From: Hyphomicrobiales bacterium
GTDB taxonomy: Bacteria > Pseudomonadota > Alphaproteobacteria > Rhizobiales > Rhizobiaceae
Assembly: GCA_900468805.1 (NCBI GenBank)
Contig: UEIF01000046.1
Span: forward strand, 1 to 64,000
Length of the DNA: 64,000 nucleotides
Direction: 5' to 3'
Part shown: positions 54,697-62,512 of the stretch, in pieces
How positions within the stretch are numbered: position 1 is the stretch's first letter
Layout: each line of letters opens with the position of its first letter
Translations under genes and position numbers: made by a program
The notes under the pieces: generated by a model
Databases searched by the model: none
What the model was told of the DNA's origin: nothing
Seen by the model: the letters and a program-made list of their open reading frames with translations, nothing else

Positions 54697-55446
54697 TTAC
54701 ATGCTCGTTGCCATGTTCCAGTTGTAAACGCAGCGATCAAGGCCGATGGCGATTTCGAGCACGAGGACGTGGTGCTCCATGGCCGGTCCCTTCTTCGGCT
54801 GCGTCCTGTAGCGCTCCGGAAAGTCCGTGCGGCGCGAGATCGAGCAGACTTCCATCCACTTGTCGCCGTTATCGACTTCCACATCGACCGTCGTCTGCGA
54901 ATAGGCCGGCAGCCGGTCGGAGGGCACGATGCGGGTCGGCAGCGGGATGAGCGCAGCGATCATACGGCGCACCGGTTCAAGGACAGCAGCGTGATAGTCG
55001 TTGCCGCTGTCGGCCGTATAGGCGCACTGGAATTCCAGCTGCCAGAACTCCTTCAGGCGCATATGCCTGGACGGCTGTTCCTGCTCGCGGCGATAGGATC
55101 GGCCAGCCTGCCAGACGCAGAGCGGCAGGCGCGTTCTCGAATGATTGCCGAGAATGTGCTGCATGTAGACGTAAGTCGACGGCGTCGTTTCCGGCCTCAG
55201 CACAAGCGGTGCGTCGGTTTCGGCGAGTTGCTCCTGCACCCAGATATCGGCATTGGTATAAGCGTCCGAGACGAGGGCGCGCGGCGTCAGCGCCGGGGCC
55301 TCGATCCGTCTGATATCCCAGGCCGGGTTTGCTGACCGGAGGAAGCCTCGCACCTCCTCGGAGAAGAAGCGAACCATATGGTCGCGCATGTTGATTTCAC
55401 GCTCTTCCCAGTGGACGAGCGAATTGACATTGAAAAGATTGAGCAC
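54697..55446 (-). CDS. Stand-alone class II aminoacyl-tRNA synthetase core, GlyRS-like
   Basis: 249 residues from a GTG at 55446, nine bases after GGGAG (an ATG at 55389 is the alternative). Class II landmarks are visible: VLRPETTPSTYVY (83-95), motif 2 GRSYRRE (115-121) with RLKEFWQLEF (130-139), SISRRTDF (202-209) and a motif 3 end EIAIGLDRCVYN. The order and spacing are closest to GlyRS-type enzymes. The anticodon-binding domain is missing and the protein stops right after motif 3, so it probably activates an amino acid for something other than normal tRNA charging. Rhizobia are known to have truncated SerRS-like ligases that load carrier proteins; this one is of a different subfamily (inference). 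Confidence 0.7.
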   Translation of the reverse strand: MLNLFNVNSLVHWEEREINMRDHMVRFFSEEVRGFLRSANPAWDIRRIEAPALTPRALVSDAYTNADIWVQEQLAETDAPLVLRPETTPSTYVYMQHILGNHSRTRLPLCVWQAGRSYRREQEQPSRHMRLKEFWQLEFQCAYTADSGNDYHAAVLEPVRRMIAALIPLPTRIVPSDRLPAYSQTTVDVEVDNGDKWMEVCSISRRTDFPERYRTQPKKGPAMEHHVLVLEIAIGLDRCVYNWNMATSM

Positions 55447-55470
55447 GGTGCCTGTCTCCCTGGCAGCCCG

Positions 55471-55564
55471 AGAGCATTTCCGTTTTCTTCGAAACACAGA
55501 AAGGCTCTATCTGTTTTTTCGCGCAATTCCGGACGCAAAACCGCTGCTTTGCTGGAATTGCTCT
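55471..55564. repeat. RIME-like rhizobial repeat upstream of the aaRS-like gene
   Basis: Opens AGAGCATTTCCGTTTTC and closes GCTGGAATTGCTCTTTG; the ends AGAGCATTTCC and GGAATTGCTCT are inverse complements with one mismatch. The inner GCAATTCCGGACGCAAAACC is typical of a dispersed intergenic element of Rhizobium. It lies 25 bp before the aaRS-like start codon, so it may form part of its leader or replace its promoter. The rest of the gap (55565-55833) holds no recognised feature. Confidence 0.65.
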
Positions 55565-55833
55565 TTGGCGGAGGGCTTTACGTCCAGCAGTTCGCCGGAC
55601 ACCTGGGGCATCCGGACGTCACGACTGGACGCGGAGACCTCGTCCGCCAAAAGTGCGCAGAACGGCAACCTGCAGGCAGGTGCGGTCAAGACGGGAGATG
55701 GGCGCGCTGTTGGAGCTCATGCCAGGCTTCGTACTTGCGGGGCGGGCGCTTGTCAAACGGGTCGCATGTGTGCCGCATACGCGCTGCCGGATTGCGCATT
55801 GTACAGACCAGCATATCGAGACATGTTCGTGGA

Positions 55834-56208
55834 ATGACAGATTTGCAGCTGGAAAACATTCTCGGGGAGTTATCCGAACGTGAGCCGATCTTCCATAGGC
55901 GGAAGTTCGGGACGACGCGGGCTGATCTCGAGCGCATGATCGATGATGCATTCTGGGAGATCGGCGCAAGTGGAAAGATCTACCACCGCGCCTATGTGAT
56001 CGAGACGCTGCTGGAACGCTACAATAAGGAACCGGAGCCGCACGACTGGCCATGCCGCGATTTCAGCATTATGCCGCTGGCGGCTGAGCTCTACCTGCTC
56101 TCTTACATACTGGAAGAGCCTTGGCGCGTGACGCGCCGGTCGACCATCTGGCGCCGAACGGATGAAGGCTGGAAGATCGTCTTCCATCAGGGCACGCCGA
56201 CGAGTTAG
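55834..56208 (+). CDS. DUF4440/SnoaL-like NTF2-fold protein
   Basis: 124 residues. FWEIGASGKIYHRAYVIETL and RRSTIWRRTDEGWKIVFHQG are the two conserved DUF4440 blocks of the cystatin/NTF2-like fold. These small proteins bind or act on small molecules, or regulate partners; this one has no extra domain. The frame is open far upstream, but no ribosome binding site supports a longer form. Confidence 0.75.
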   Translation: MTDLQLENILGELSEREPIFHRRKFGTTRADLERMIDDAFWEIGASGKIYHRAYVIETLLERYNKEPEPHDWPCRDFSIMPLAAELYLLSYILEEPWRVTRRSTIWRRTDEGWKIVFHQGTPTS

Positions 56209-56319
56209 TGCCGTGCGTCTTCCTCAGCATCAGTTTTACTGAAGCCTTCGATCAGCGCTTTGGATTTGACTGGCGGGTGTCCCGACGTCAATCTTCCGAT
56301 CGCTTCAGGGGGAACGGAA

Positions 56320-56715
56320 ATGAGCGAACATCATGCGGGTGGATGCCTGTGCGGCGCGGTACGGTTCGAAGCGCGGGAGAAGCCCGATGTCGTGGTCGGC
56401 TGCCATTGCTCGCAGTGCCGGCGGCAGACGGGGCTTTATTATGCGGCGGCCGACGTGCCGGTTTCGGCCGTCACTATTACCGGCGAGGAAAGCTTGCGCT
56501 GGTATCAGTCGAGCGATGAGGCCAGACGCGGGTTCTGCTCGCAATGCGGCTCTGCGCTGTTCTGGCAGGGGCTCGGCCGGCCGGTCATTTCCATCCTGGC
56601 CGGCGCTTTCGACGAACCGAGCGGACTCCGCTTCGGCTATCATATCTTCTGCGCCGACAAGAGCGATTTCTACGAGATCCCTGATGGCGTTCCGCAATAT
56701 GCAGAACGCCCTTAA
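56320..56715 (+). CDS. GFA-domain (CENP-V/GFA family) zinc protein
   Basis: 131 residues from the ATG at 56320 (GGGGGA upstream). GGCLCGAVRFEA, GCHCSQCRRQTG and GFCSQCGSALFW supply the cysteines for the two zinc sites of the glutathione-dependent formaldehyde-activating enzyme family. True S-hydroxymethyl-glutathione synthase activity is rare in the wider family. The gene ends where a RIME-like repeat begins. Confidence 0.85.
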   Translation: MSEHHAGGCLCGAVRFEAREKPDVVVGCHCSQCRRQTGLYYAAADVPVSAVTITGEESLRWYQSSDEARRGFCSQCGSALFWQGLGRPVISILAGAFDEPSGLRFGYHIFCADKSDFYEIPDGVPQYAERP

Positions 56716-56765
56716 AGCGCCGCGTCCATTCGGACGCACAAGGGACGCTCTAATCTACGCATCAG
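56714..56765. repeat. RIME-like rhizobial mosaic repeat, copy 2 (partial)
   Basis: GCGTCC-ATT-GGACGC palindrome plus AGGGACGCTCTAATCTACGC, the inverse complement of the block at 36930-36966. The TAG stop of the DUF6894 gene (56757-56755) lies inside it, and the GFA gene's stop at its other edge. Confidence 0.6.
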
Positions 56766-57006
56766 GTCGCACGTCGGTCCACTCGTGGTTGAACGTGAGG
56801 GTCGATACCGAAAGGACCTTTCCGCCCTCGTCTCGCACCGTGACCGAAATTGTCGCGCGATCCGTCGTTGGCAGCTCGTCGCCTGCGACTCCCACCAAGA
56901 TCTTCGCCACTTCGTGCACAATGTCGCTACGCCTGCCGATTTCCAGGCCATGGTCATCCCGTAGCGGACCGTCGCCATTGCGGAGATCAAAGTAATATCG
57001 GCTCAT
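56755..57006 (-). CDS. DUF6894 small protein
   Basis: 83 residues from the ATG at 57006 (GGGAGC upstream). It begins MSRYYFDLRNGDGPLRDDHG, the characteristic opening of the DUF6894 family of small rhizobial proteins, and ends VRPDA. Function unknown; members are common next to stress regulators. It is divergent from a Crp-family gene (101 bp). The last codons and stop come from the RIME-like repeat. Confidence 0.75.
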   Translation of the reverse strand: MSRYYFDLRNGDGPLRDDHGLEIGRRSDIVHEVAKILVGVAGDELPTTDRATISVTVRDEGGKVLSVSTLTFNHEWTDVRPDA

Positions 57007-57107
57007 CGAAGGCTCCCTATATTTTGATAGGCTTAAAGCCTTGCATTGAAAAATGTTCCCTTCGCACAAATTCCATCGGATCATGAACCGATCCGAACGG
57101 GAATCTG

Positions 57108-57827
57108 ATGATTGAAGCTCTTCTGCTGAATCTTCGAAGCCGCGATGTTCTGACTGCGGAAGAGAGCACCCGGTTGCGCGAAATAATTGTCAACGGCCGC
57201 TCCTTCATGCCTGGTGAAGACATCGTCGTTGAGGGGTCGCGTCCGGGTTACAGTACGTTGATGATCGAAGGCCTGTCTGCCCGCTACAAGGACATGACTG
57301 ATGGCTCACGGCAGATCACCGCGTTGCAGGTGCCGGGTGATTTCGTCGACCTGCACGCCTTCCTGCTGAAGAAGCTCGATCATGGCATCGTCGCCTTGTC
57401 ACCTTGCCGTGTCGCATTCGCTGATCATTCCGACTTGAAGAAAATTTCCGAAACCATGCCGCATCTGGCGCGGCTGTTGTGGTTGAATACGATCATCGAC
57501 GCCGCCATCAATCGCGAGTGGATTTCCTCGATGGGGCGCCGATCGAAGCGGGCTCATATCGCGCACCTGATTTGCGAATTGTATGTCCGCTTGCGAACGG
57601 TGGAGCAAGTTGACAACTGGTCGTTTCGATTTCCGCTGACCCAGGCCGAACTTGCGGATGCGATGGGAATTTCACTTGTCCACGTCAACAAGACTCTCCA
57701 GATGTTGAAACGCGAAGACGTCTTCACCTGGGAAAACCGGATACTGAGAATCATCAACTGGGATCGCCTGCAGGAGATTGCGGAATTCGATGACACATAT
57801 TTGAGCTTGAGAGTGGAGCCGCGGTAG
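57108..57827 (+). CDS. Crp/Fnr-family transcriptional regulator
   Basis: 239 residues. The N-terminal cyclic-nucleotide-binding-like domain (EDIVVEGSRPGYSTLMIEG, LQVPGDFVDLHAFL) lacks cysteines for an Fe-S cluster, so it is not an oxygen-sensing Fnr. The C-terminal winged HTH (FPLTQAELADAMGISLVHVN, KTLQMLKRE) is complete. It is divergent from the DUF6894 gene. The target and ligand are unknown. Confidence 0.9.
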   Translation: MIEALLLNLRSRDVLTAEESTRLREIIVNGRSFMPGEDIVVEGSRPGYSTLMIEGLSARYKDMTDGSRQITALQVPGDFVDLHAFLLKKLDHGIVALSPCRVAFADHSDLKKISETMPHLARLLWLNTIIDAAINREWISSMGRRSKRAHIAHLICELYVRLRTVEQVDNWSFRFPLTQAELADAMGISLVHVNKTLQMLKREDVFTWENRILRIINWDRLQEIAEFDDTYLSLRVEPR

Positions 57828-57888
57828 CGCCCGAAGATGCTGCCGCTGGGTCAAACCTGCCCGCCTTTCCGCAACATGCGGGTCAAGT

Positions 57889-58830
57889 TTAAACCTTCAC
57901 GAAGCGATAGGCGCTGTCCCTGCGCTCGGCATAACCGACACCGGGATAGGACCAGTGATAGCCGAGCAGCTTGATCTTTTCCGAAGCGGCGCGGTCGAGC
58001 AGCATGCGGCGGTTTTTCAGTGCGGTTTCCGGATCGGTGTCAAAGCCGAAGTGCCAGCCCGGATGTTCGAAGAAGATCACGTCATTGGTGCAGGCGTCAC
58101 CCGTGATGAGGAGACTGCCGTCGCCGGCAAGCTCGAAGGAAATGTGGCCCGGCGTATGGCCTGATGTTTCGATCACCTGCATTCCGGGCAGGATTTCCTG
58201 GCCGGCCTTGACGAGGGTGAGCCTATCCTTGACCGCGAATAGATCGCGTTGCGCGCCGCGGGCGAAACCATGAAGAGCTGATGGCATATGGGTTTCGTAG
58301 TCCTTGTCGGTCCAGAAATTCCATTCGGTCTCGCTGACGAAATACTGCGCGTTCGGATAGAGCAGCTTGCCATCGGCCGTGGTCGTCGCGCCTGAATGAT
58401 CGGGATGGGCGTGGGTGAAGATCACCTTGGTGATTGCCTCGGGCTCGATATCCAGCGTCTTCAGGTTGGCGGCAAGCTTGCCCGCACTTGGCTGGAAATT
58501 CATACCCGAGCCGTTGTCGATGAGGATCAGGTCGTTGCCGTGACGAATGAGCGGGATATTGGCCTGCACCGGGGCGCCGGTCGCATCGCCGCCGAGACGG
58601 GCCAGGATCGGCTGGCGTTCCTCCGGCGTGGCATCGGGGAGCAGGACTTCGGCGGGCAGGGTGATGAAACCGTCGCTGACGACGGTGATATCGAAGGCGC
58701 CATGCGTGACGCGATGAAAATCTGCCGCATAAGTGGCGCGCGGCAAGGAAAACGCCGCAGCACCGGCAAGGGCGCCGGCCAGCAGCTCGCGACGCGTGGC
58801 CCGCAGGCCGAGATCATCCGGATTGCTCAT
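57889..58830 (-). CDS. Tat-exported metallo-beta-lactamase-fold hydrolase
   Basis: 313 residues from the ATG at 58830 (CGGGAGAC upstream). ATRRELLAGALAGAAAF is a Tat signal followed by ATYAAD. FTHAHPDHSGATT is the H-x-H-x-D-H metal motif, with SGHTPGHISFEL and ITGDACTND supplying further ligands. The group resembles AHL-lactonase and sulfur dioxygenase relatives, but no specific activity can be given. A C-terminal regulator fragment lies just upstream. Confidence 0.85.
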   Translation of the reverse strand: MSNPDDLGLRATRRELLAGALAGAAAFSLPRATYAADFHRVTHGAFDITVVSDGFITLPAEVLLPDATPEERQPILARLGGDATGAPVQANIPLIRHGNDLILIDNGSGMNFQPSAGKLAANLKTLDIEPEAITKVIFTHAHPDHSGATTTADGKLLYPNAQYFVSETEWNFWTDKDYETHMPSALHGFARGAQRDLFAVKDRLTLVKAGQEILPGMQVIETSGHTPGHISFELAGDGSLLITGDACTNDVIFFEHPGWHFGFDTDPETALKNRRMLLDRAASEKIKLLGYHWSYPGVGYAERRDSAYRFVKV

Positions 58831-58935
58831 CTCTCGTCTCCCGTTTTTCACCGTGAAGAGACAATAGCAGGAAAGCGACGGGATTTCGCGCTTAAAATTC
58901 AATATTATCAATGATTTACATTGATTTTCAAATCT

Positions 58936-59175
58936 TTACAGCGCAGTATCCCACAGCCATTCCTTGACGACAGCGCGGCCCGCCTCTTTCAGCGCAGGAC
59001 CGAAGTTCGTGGCATCCTCACGCAGCGTCACGATATCGATCCTGGCGCCTGCCAGTTCGGCAGCATGGCCGACCAGCCAGCGTCCGAACGCTGGCCGTGT
59101 AGCGGTGATCTTATCCGGGTTGTCGATGCTGACAAACTGATATCGAGATGAAAAAGGCGCGTGCGGGGAAGCCTT
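58936..59175 (-). pseudogene. C-terminal gene fragment, perhaps a LysR regulator
   Basis: 80 open codons with no start codon (a TGA closes the frame at 59176-59178), ending in a TAA at 58938. The translation runs SRYQFVSIDNPDKI, then AFGRWLVGHAAEL and KEAGRAVVKEWLWDTAL. The FVSIDNP...AFGRWL part recalls the C-terminus of LysR effector domains. It is probably the remnant of a regulator of the MBL-fold gene. The family assignment is tentative. Confidence 0.35.
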
Positions 59176-59187
59176 TCAAAACAAAAA

Positions 59188-59212
59188 AAGGCGCGCCGCA
59201 AGGGCGCGCCTT
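59188..59212 (-). terminator. Terminator of the Tat-exported alpha/beta hydrolase
   Basis: AAGGCGCGCC (59188-59197), loop GCAAG, GGCGCGCCTT (59203-59212); on the minus strand the stem is followed by a run of T. It lies 24 bp past the stop codon at 59236. Confidence 0.85.
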
Positions 59213-59235
59213 CCATTGGTCGTCAGTAGAAAAAC

Positions 59236-60213
59236 TCAGCCCTTGATGAAGGCCAAAAGATCCGGGTTGATGACTTCAGGATGCGTGGTGCACATGCCGT
59301 GCGGGAAGCCGGGATAGGTCTTCAGCGTGCCGTTTTTCAACAGCTTGGCGGAAAGCGGAGCGGAGTCGGCATAGGGGACGATCTGGTCGTCATCGCCGTG
59401 CATGACGAGAACAGGCACGGTGATCTTCTGAAGATCGTCGGTGAAGTCGGTTTCCGAGAAGGCCTTGATGCAATCGTAATGCGCCTTGGCGCCGCCCATC
59501 ATGCCCTGGCGCCACCAGTTTTCGATGACGCCCTGGCTGACCTTGGCGCCCGGACGGTTGAAGCCGTAGAAGGGGCCGGTCGGGATATCGAGGAAGAACT
59601 GGGCACGGTTGGCGACGAGGGCTGCGCGGAAGCCGTCGAAGACTTCAAGCGGCAGGCCGCCGGGGTTCTTCTCGGACTTGACCATAACAGGCGGCACGGC
59701 GCCGATGATCACGGCCTTGGCGACACGGCCCTCCTTGGCGCGGGCGACATAGTGGACGACTTCGCCACCGCCGGTCGAGTGGCCGATATGGACGGCATTC
59801 TTGAGGTCGAGGTGATCGGTCAGCGCGGCGACATCGGCCGCATAGGTGTCCATCTCGTTGCCTTCGAAGGTCTGGGTGGAGCGGCCGTGGCCGCGGCGAT
59901 CATGGGCGATGACGCGGAAACCCTTTTCGAGGAAGAACATCATCTGCGCGTCCCAATCGTCGGCGCTGAGCGGCCAGCCGTGATGGAAGACGATAGGCTG
60001 GGCGTCTTTGGAGCCCCAATCCTTGTAGAAGATCTCAGTTCCGTCCGTGGTCTTGATGAAAGGCATGGTCTGGCTCCGATTTTCTGGTGATATTGAACTG
60101 GTTGCGGCAAGCGTGGCTTTCGGCAGGGCAATGGCCGCGATGGCGGCGCCTCCTGCCAGAAGAACGTCCCGCCGTGTGGCATCTGCCGTCAGTGCAATGC
60201 TGCGCTCATTCAT
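59236..60213 (-). CDS. Tat-exported alpha/beta hydrolase (non-haem haloperoxidase-like)
   Basis: 325 residues. TRRDVLLAGGAAIAAIAL is a Tat signal; an internal MPFIKTTDGTEIFYKDWG is where the usual cytoplasmic family members begin. VHIGHSTGGGEVVHYVAR holds the nucleophile Ser, VMHGDDDQIVPYA the Asp and GFPHGMCTTHPE the His. The fold is that of chloroperoxidase/arylesterase enzymes. The extra Tat leader, compared with most members, points to a periplasmic form. Confidence 0.85.
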   Translation of the reverse strand: MNERSIALTADATRRDVLLAGGAAIAAIALPKATLAATSSISPENRSQTMPFIKTTDGTEIFYKDWGSKDAQPIVFHHGWPLSADDWDAQMMFFLEKGFRVIAHDRRGHGRSTQTFEGNEMDTYAADVAALTDHLDLKNAVHIGHSTGGGEVVHYVARAKEGRVAKAVIIGAVPPVMVKSEKNPGGLPLEVFDGFRAALVANRAQFFLDIPTGPFYGFNRPGAKVSQGVIENWWRQGMMGGAKAHYDCIKAFSETDFTDDLQKITVPVLVMHGDDDQIVPYADSAPLSAKLLKNGTLKTYPGFPHGMCTTHPEVINPDLLAFIKG

Positions 60214-60367
60214 GCTTGCCTCCGTTTGGCATGCTTGCCTCCTTGCGGGCTTCTCCGCGCCTCTTCGACGAGAACAAGCTGCCTCACTTCAGCCAGCGGT
60301 ACGAGTTAACCGTCGTAAATTGATGCAAAGCTATAATGACGGCAATGCGCTATAAGACGTACTAACC

Positions 60368-60415
60368 TCATGAAGACAGTATGTTATCCGCAAGCTTTTT
60401 CCTGTCTAAGCCACG
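60368..60415 (-). repeat. Displaced copy of the MFS exporter 3' end
   Basis: 48 bp identical to 61271-61318 except for two bases. Read on the minus strand it encodes RGLDRKKLADNILSS and the stop codon, where the MFS gene itself has RGFDRKKLADNIQSS. It lies downstream of the APH-like gene, so that gene is bounded by two copies of the MFS 3' end. Confidence 0.85.
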
Positions 60416-60448
60416 AGGGCCTCCCGTGCGTCGAATTTCTCACGACCA

Positions 60449-61240
60449 TTATTGCAGATTGCGCCAGATGGCCGGCCGGTTCTCCCTGAAGGACCTAGCC
60501 TCCTGCTTCCAATGTTCGAAATGCCCGCCCTCCCGCAGTCTGGCCGCCGCGTCTCGACCGACCATCTTTTCGACCGCCGTCTCGTCGCCCATGTGTTCCA
60601 GAACCTCGGAAACCATATCCAGCAGGGCGGCATAATCGCTGGTGCCGTAGACCGCGCAGAGCAACTTGAGCCGGCTATTGCCGCCGGCAAGCTCGCGGGC
60701 GGATTGTTCGGCAAGATCTTCGGATGAATAGGAAAGCGGCGCAAACCAATAGGCGAGGTAGGCCACGTCTCTCAAATGCGGTCCCGGGCCTGCCAGATCG
60801 AAATCGATGATCGCCACCGGGAGACCATCTCGAAAGATCATGTTGTAGGGTGCGAAATCATTGTGGCAGATCACGTCGTTGCGTTCGGCAAGAGGGTAGG
60901 TGTAAGCCCAATTACCGTCCGGAGCGAAGTCCCGGATTCTGGTCGCATCATGCAGATTCCGCAGCATTTTGGTGACTTCGATCAGGGCGACGGTGTTCGT
61001 CCAGAGCGTCTGCGGGATTGTCGCGGTGCCGGACATGTAAGAGAGGATTTCTCTTCCCTGATCGTCGACACCCAGGAAACGAGGCGAATTAGCAAAACCC
61101 CGGCGTTCCAGTTGCTCCAGCAGCCGATGCACATTCCGGCTATTCTGGCTTATCGAACGGCGTACCGTATCGCCAACCCTGACGACGCCGGTATTGATAT
61201 TACCGCCTGCGAGCGGCGTTTCGTCATCTGATGTCGGCAT
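60449..61240 (-). CDS. APH-family phosphotransferase (aminoglycoside/choline-kinase-like)
   Basis: 263 residues. VICHNDFAPYNMIF (H126, D128) is the Brenner catalytic motif and AIIDFDLAGPG (about 144-153) the metal-binding D-x-D. The fold is that of antibiotic and metabolite kinases. GGNINTGVVRVGDTVRR near the start takes the place of the usual P-loop. The substrate is unknown. It sits between two copies of the MFS 3' end, with 30 bp to the MFS stop, so its arrival is probably recent. Confidence 0.85.
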   Translation of the reverse strand: MPTSDDETPLAGGNINTGVVRVGDTVRRSISQNSRNVHRLLEQLERRGFANSPRFLGVDDQGREILSYMSGTATIPQTLWTNTVALIEVTKMLRNLHDATRIRDFAPDGNWAYTYPLAERNDVICHNDFAPYNMIFRDGLPVAIIDFDLAGPGPHLRDVAYLAYWFAPLSYSSEDLAEQSARELAGGNSRLKLLCAVYGTSDYAALLDMVSEVLEHMGDETAVEKMVGRDAAARLREGGHFEHWKQEARSFRENRPAIWRNLQ

Positions 61241-61270
61241 GCTGCTCCCCCGGCGGCCCCCAGGTTATCA

Positions 61271-62512
61271 TCATGAAGACTGTATGTTATCCGCAAGCTT
61301 TTTCCTGTCGAAGCCACGGAAGCTGCTATGCGCCAGGGGAGCGAGCGTGGCTGCGAGATAGGCGATGCCGGTGAGAAGCATTGCGGCGGACAGGCCCCAG
61401 GCATCGATCAACGCGCCGCCGACGAGGCCACCGAAGGGAATGAGCGCCCAGCAGAGGGCGGCATTCAGCGAGGTGACGCGGCCCATCAGCGGCTTCGGAA
61501 TGCGCTCGAATAGGACTGACGTGATGATGGGATTGAGGAAGCCGGAGGCGAAACCGCCGATCGCGAGGATTGCGAAAATCAGGGTGAGGGGCGAATCCAT
61601 CGCAAAGACGAAAAAGCGTGGAAAGCCGGTGAGCAGAAAGGCCACCGTGTAGACGAGAAGGCGTGGCATGCGCTCGCCAATCAGGGCCGCAATCGCTGCG
61701 CCGATCATGGACGCAGCGGAGAAGACGGCGAACAAGGTGCCGAGCAGGGCGGCGCCGTGGCCGGAATGCTGGGTCCAGACCGGCAATAGTACGGCGTAAT
61801 AGGCCTGATCGAGCAGGTTGGTTGTCGCCACCATCAGCACGATCGCCACGAGCACCGCATCACGGCGCATGAAGTGCCAACCTTCCGCCAGCTCTCGACC
61901 GTAGGCGGAGATGCCAGCAGCTTCAGCTTTCGGGGCATGGCGCAAAGCGGGAATGCCGATCGCGACGACCAGGGCGGCAGCGGCGAAGGTGAGGGCGTTG
62001 ACGGCAAGCGCCTGGCTCGGTCCGACAAGCGCAATCAGCGCGCCGGCGGCGGCTGCTCCCGCGGTCGATGCCAGGCGCTCGATCGCGCCGACGACGCCGG
62101 TCACGCGCTCCAGCGGCACGGAGGCGAGTTCCGCGATGTCGGGAACCATGGATTGCTTGGCAGCATCCGATGGGCCGCGCAGCACGCCCATGGCAAAGAC
62201 GATCGGCAGCAGGATCGGCATGGTGAGGAGGTCAAGGAGATGCAGCAGCGGCACGAGACCGACCGCGATCACCGAGGCGCTGTCGCAGATGATGGCGATG
62301 CGCTTGGGGCCGAGGCGGTCGATCAAGGGGCCGCCAAGAGCCTTGGCGACGACATAGGGCAGCATCTCCATCATGGCGACGAGACCGGTCAGTACGGGAC
62401 TGCCGGTCGTGCTCAACACCAGCCAAGGGATGGCGACGCCGGAGAGCCGTGTGCCCGAAATCGAAAGCGTTTCGGCAATGGCGAGCGCGATGAAAGGCTT
62501 GCCTCGGCTCAT
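61271..62512 (-). CDS. MFS transporter (multidrug/efflux type)
   Basis: 413 residues, about 12 hydrophobic segments. IDRLGPKRIAIICD is the MFS loop 2-3 motif; the domain halves are typical of the MefA/ENTS-like efflux branch (LSTTGSPVLTGLVAMMEMLP). Its start overlaps the stop of the upstream ArsR-type regulator gene (ATGA), so the two are co-translated. The 3' end of 48 bp is repeated beyond the APH gene. Confidence 0.9.
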   Translation of the reverse strand: MSRGKPFIALAIAETLSISGTRLSGVAIPWLVLSTTGSPVLTGLVAMMEMLPYVVAKALGGPLIDRLGPKRIAIICDSASVIAVGLVPLLHLLDLLTMPILLPIVFAMGVLRGPSDAAKQSMVPDIAELASVPLERVTGVVGAIERLASTAGAAAAGALIALVGPSQALAVNALTFAAAALVVAIGIPALRHAPKAEAAGISAYGRELAEGWHFMRRDAVLVAIVLMVATTNLLDQAYYAVLLPVWTQHSGHGAALLGTLFAVFSAASMIGAAIAALIGERMPRLLVYTVAFLLTGFPRFFVFAMDSPLTLIFAILAIGGFASGFLNPIITSVLFERIPKPLMGRVTSLNAALCWALIPFGGLVGGALIDAWGLSAAMLLTGIAYLAATLAPLAHSSFRGFDRKKLADNIQSS

